Source of the DNA: an uncultured Dehalococcoidia bacterium
GTDB taxonomy: Bacteria > Chloroflexota > Dehalococcoidia > Lucifugimonadales > UBA3495
NCBI GenBank assembly: GCA_951813535.1
Contig: OX638345.1
Coordinates: forward strand, 3,526,608-3,590,607
DNA length: 64,000 nucleotides
Reading direction: 5' to 3'
Position numbers and translations under genes: made by a program. Position 1 is the first letter of the stretch; the number at the start of each line of letters is the position of its first letter. The notes below the pieces were generated by a model. The model did no database searches. It was not told the origin of the DNA and saw nothing but the letters and a program-made list of their open reading frames with translations. Of the stretch, positions 62,998 through 64,000 are shown piece by piece.

Positions 62998-64000
62998 TGG
63001 GGATTAGCCCCAATCCACCGAAGAGATGAGTGTGGCGTCGTGGTGAAGGGATGAGAAAGTGCTCCCGCGCTTCGGGGATAATGGTTTCTGACACACGAAA
63101 CCAGCCCGAAACGAGGAGCACCCAACGGATGCTATCACGCAACGACCCCGACCGCATCAAAATCGCCTTCGATGACCACCGCTTGGTGGCCAATGCCGGA
63201 TTGTTGCTGCCGGTCACTCTGGCCCATCATCTGGGACTGGGCCAGCTGGTGGACCACCACGTCGACTTGGGAGACGCGCCGGGTCGGGCCAATGGGGGAG
63301 ACAAGCTGCTGACCCTGGTGGCGTCGGGCTGGCCGGAGGCGACTGCATCGACGATGCCGATGCGCTGCGCGCTGGGGGAACCGAGCAGGCGCTGGGCTGC
63401 GCGGTCAAGGCGCCATCCACGTTGGGGACCTTCCTGAGGAGTTTCCGGTGGGGCCACGTCCGGCAACTGGATCGGGTGAGCCGGGAGTTTCTGGCCCGAG
63501 CGTGGTCGGCTGGCGCCGGACCGGGCGATGATCCGTTGACCATCGACCTTGATTCCACCGTCTGCGAGACTTACGGTCTTGCCAAGGAAGGCGCACAGCG
63601 CCACAACTACGCCGGCCAGCGGGGCTATCACCCGCTGTTCGCCGTCGCTGCTGGAACCGGCGACATGCTGATGGCCCGCCTGCGCAAGGGACGGGCCAAC
63701 ACGGCCCGGGGCGCCGCTCACTTCCTGCGGGAGACGGTGAGCCGAGTGCGCTACGCCGGTGCCACCGGTCCACTCACCATGCGGGCCGACAGCGGCTTCT
63801 ACACCCACGACATCGTCGCCGTCTGCCGCAAGGCGAAGGTCCGCTTCTCCATCACCATCCGCCAGCACCAGAGCGTGCGCAACATCATCGAAGCCATACC
63901 CGAGGCGGAGTGGACGCCCATCCCGTACTGGATGGAGGGCGCTGCCGACGTGGCCGAGACAACCTGCGTTCCTTTCCAGCATGAGCCCGATGCCGTGGCG
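62998..64000 (+). mobile_element. IS1380-family insertion sequence (left part, continues past window)
   Basis: The left end begins near GGATTAGCCCCAATCCACCG. It is followed by a leader shared with the solo remnant at 34317-34500 (GAGAAAGTGCTCC and GCTTCGGGGATAATGG) and then the transposase gene. The right end is outside the window. It sits directly upstream of the DISARM operon, oriented away from it. Confidence 0.75.
63129..64000 (+). pseudogene. IS1380-family transposase, frameshifted, incomplete at window end
   Basis: From the ATG at 63129: MLSRNDPDRIKIAFDDHRLVANAGLLLPVTLAHHLGLG, then LVDHHVDLGDAPG. One base appears to be missing at about 63328 (after LVAS), so the first frame runs to a stop at 63437. 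The next frame continues correctly: LAGGDCIDDADALRAGGTEQAL, FLRSFRWGHVRQLDRVSRE, LTIDLDSTVCETYG (first DDE Asp), and TMRADSGFYT (second Asp). The third catalytic residue lies beyond the window. Either the copy is dead or the base is a sequencing error. Confidence 0.8.

Overview
This is a GC-rich bacterial window whose gene content (stand-alone DUF5679 protein, secreted serpin, plant-type LRR lipoprotein, PQQ-type beta-propeller lipoprotein, short or absent mRNA leaders, many decayed IS elements) most resembles Chloroflexota, possibly a Dehalococcoidia/SAR202-like or sponge-associated lineage. That placement is inference; no rRNA or tRNA gene was seen. The window is an accessory region: a defence island at the right, a lipoprotein/secreted-protein block in the middle, and an insertion-sequence graveyard at the left.

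Left part (1-11.5 kb). After a SurA-like lipoprotein comes a minus-strand operon of a NYN-type nuclease, a 59-residue protein and a restriction-type (HsdR-N/PD-(D/E)XK) protein. The last gene is split by an apparently intact IS607 element (tnpA serine recombinase plus tnpB RNA-guided nuclease). Its two halves rejoin in frame when 2341-4680 is removed. Remnants of IS21, IS110, an Mrr-type endonuclease, a GAF sensor, a secreted repeat protein and an IscB nuclease follow.

Centre-left (11.5-30 kb). A hybrid histidine kinase fused to a receiver and a DNA-binding winged helix, a replication-relaxation protein and a UvrD-type helicase are intact. An MrfA/Hrq1-like helicase with a C-terminal nuclease domain is destroyed by two frameshifts and an amber codon. 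Toxin-antitoxin genes are scattered here: a HigB/HigA-like pair with a frameshifted toxin, a Phd remnant, a PIN remnant and an intact DUF7662/PIN pair.

Centre-right (29.6-42.7 kb). An MFS-like transporter, a small membrane protein overlapping a serpin lipoprotein, an LRR lipoprotein, a beta-propeller lipoprotein, a DUF4160/DUF2442-XRE pair with a perfect palindromic operator, and a DUF2235 hydrolase beside a two-TM protein.

Right part (43-64 kb). A 1483-residue STAND-type NTPase with an N-terminal Cap4-like nuclease domain (Avs-like architecture), a truncated tyrosine recombinase preceded by a dif-like palindrome, then a complete class 1 DISARM operon (drmD-drmMI-drmA-drmB-drmC, minus strand, almost no intergenic space). 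It has a perfect dyad about 100 bp upstream and an IS1380-family element immediately beyond that. DISARM and the STAND gene are free of lesions, whereas broken genes cluster in the IS-rich parts, so the lesions look like real decay rather than uniform sequencing error.
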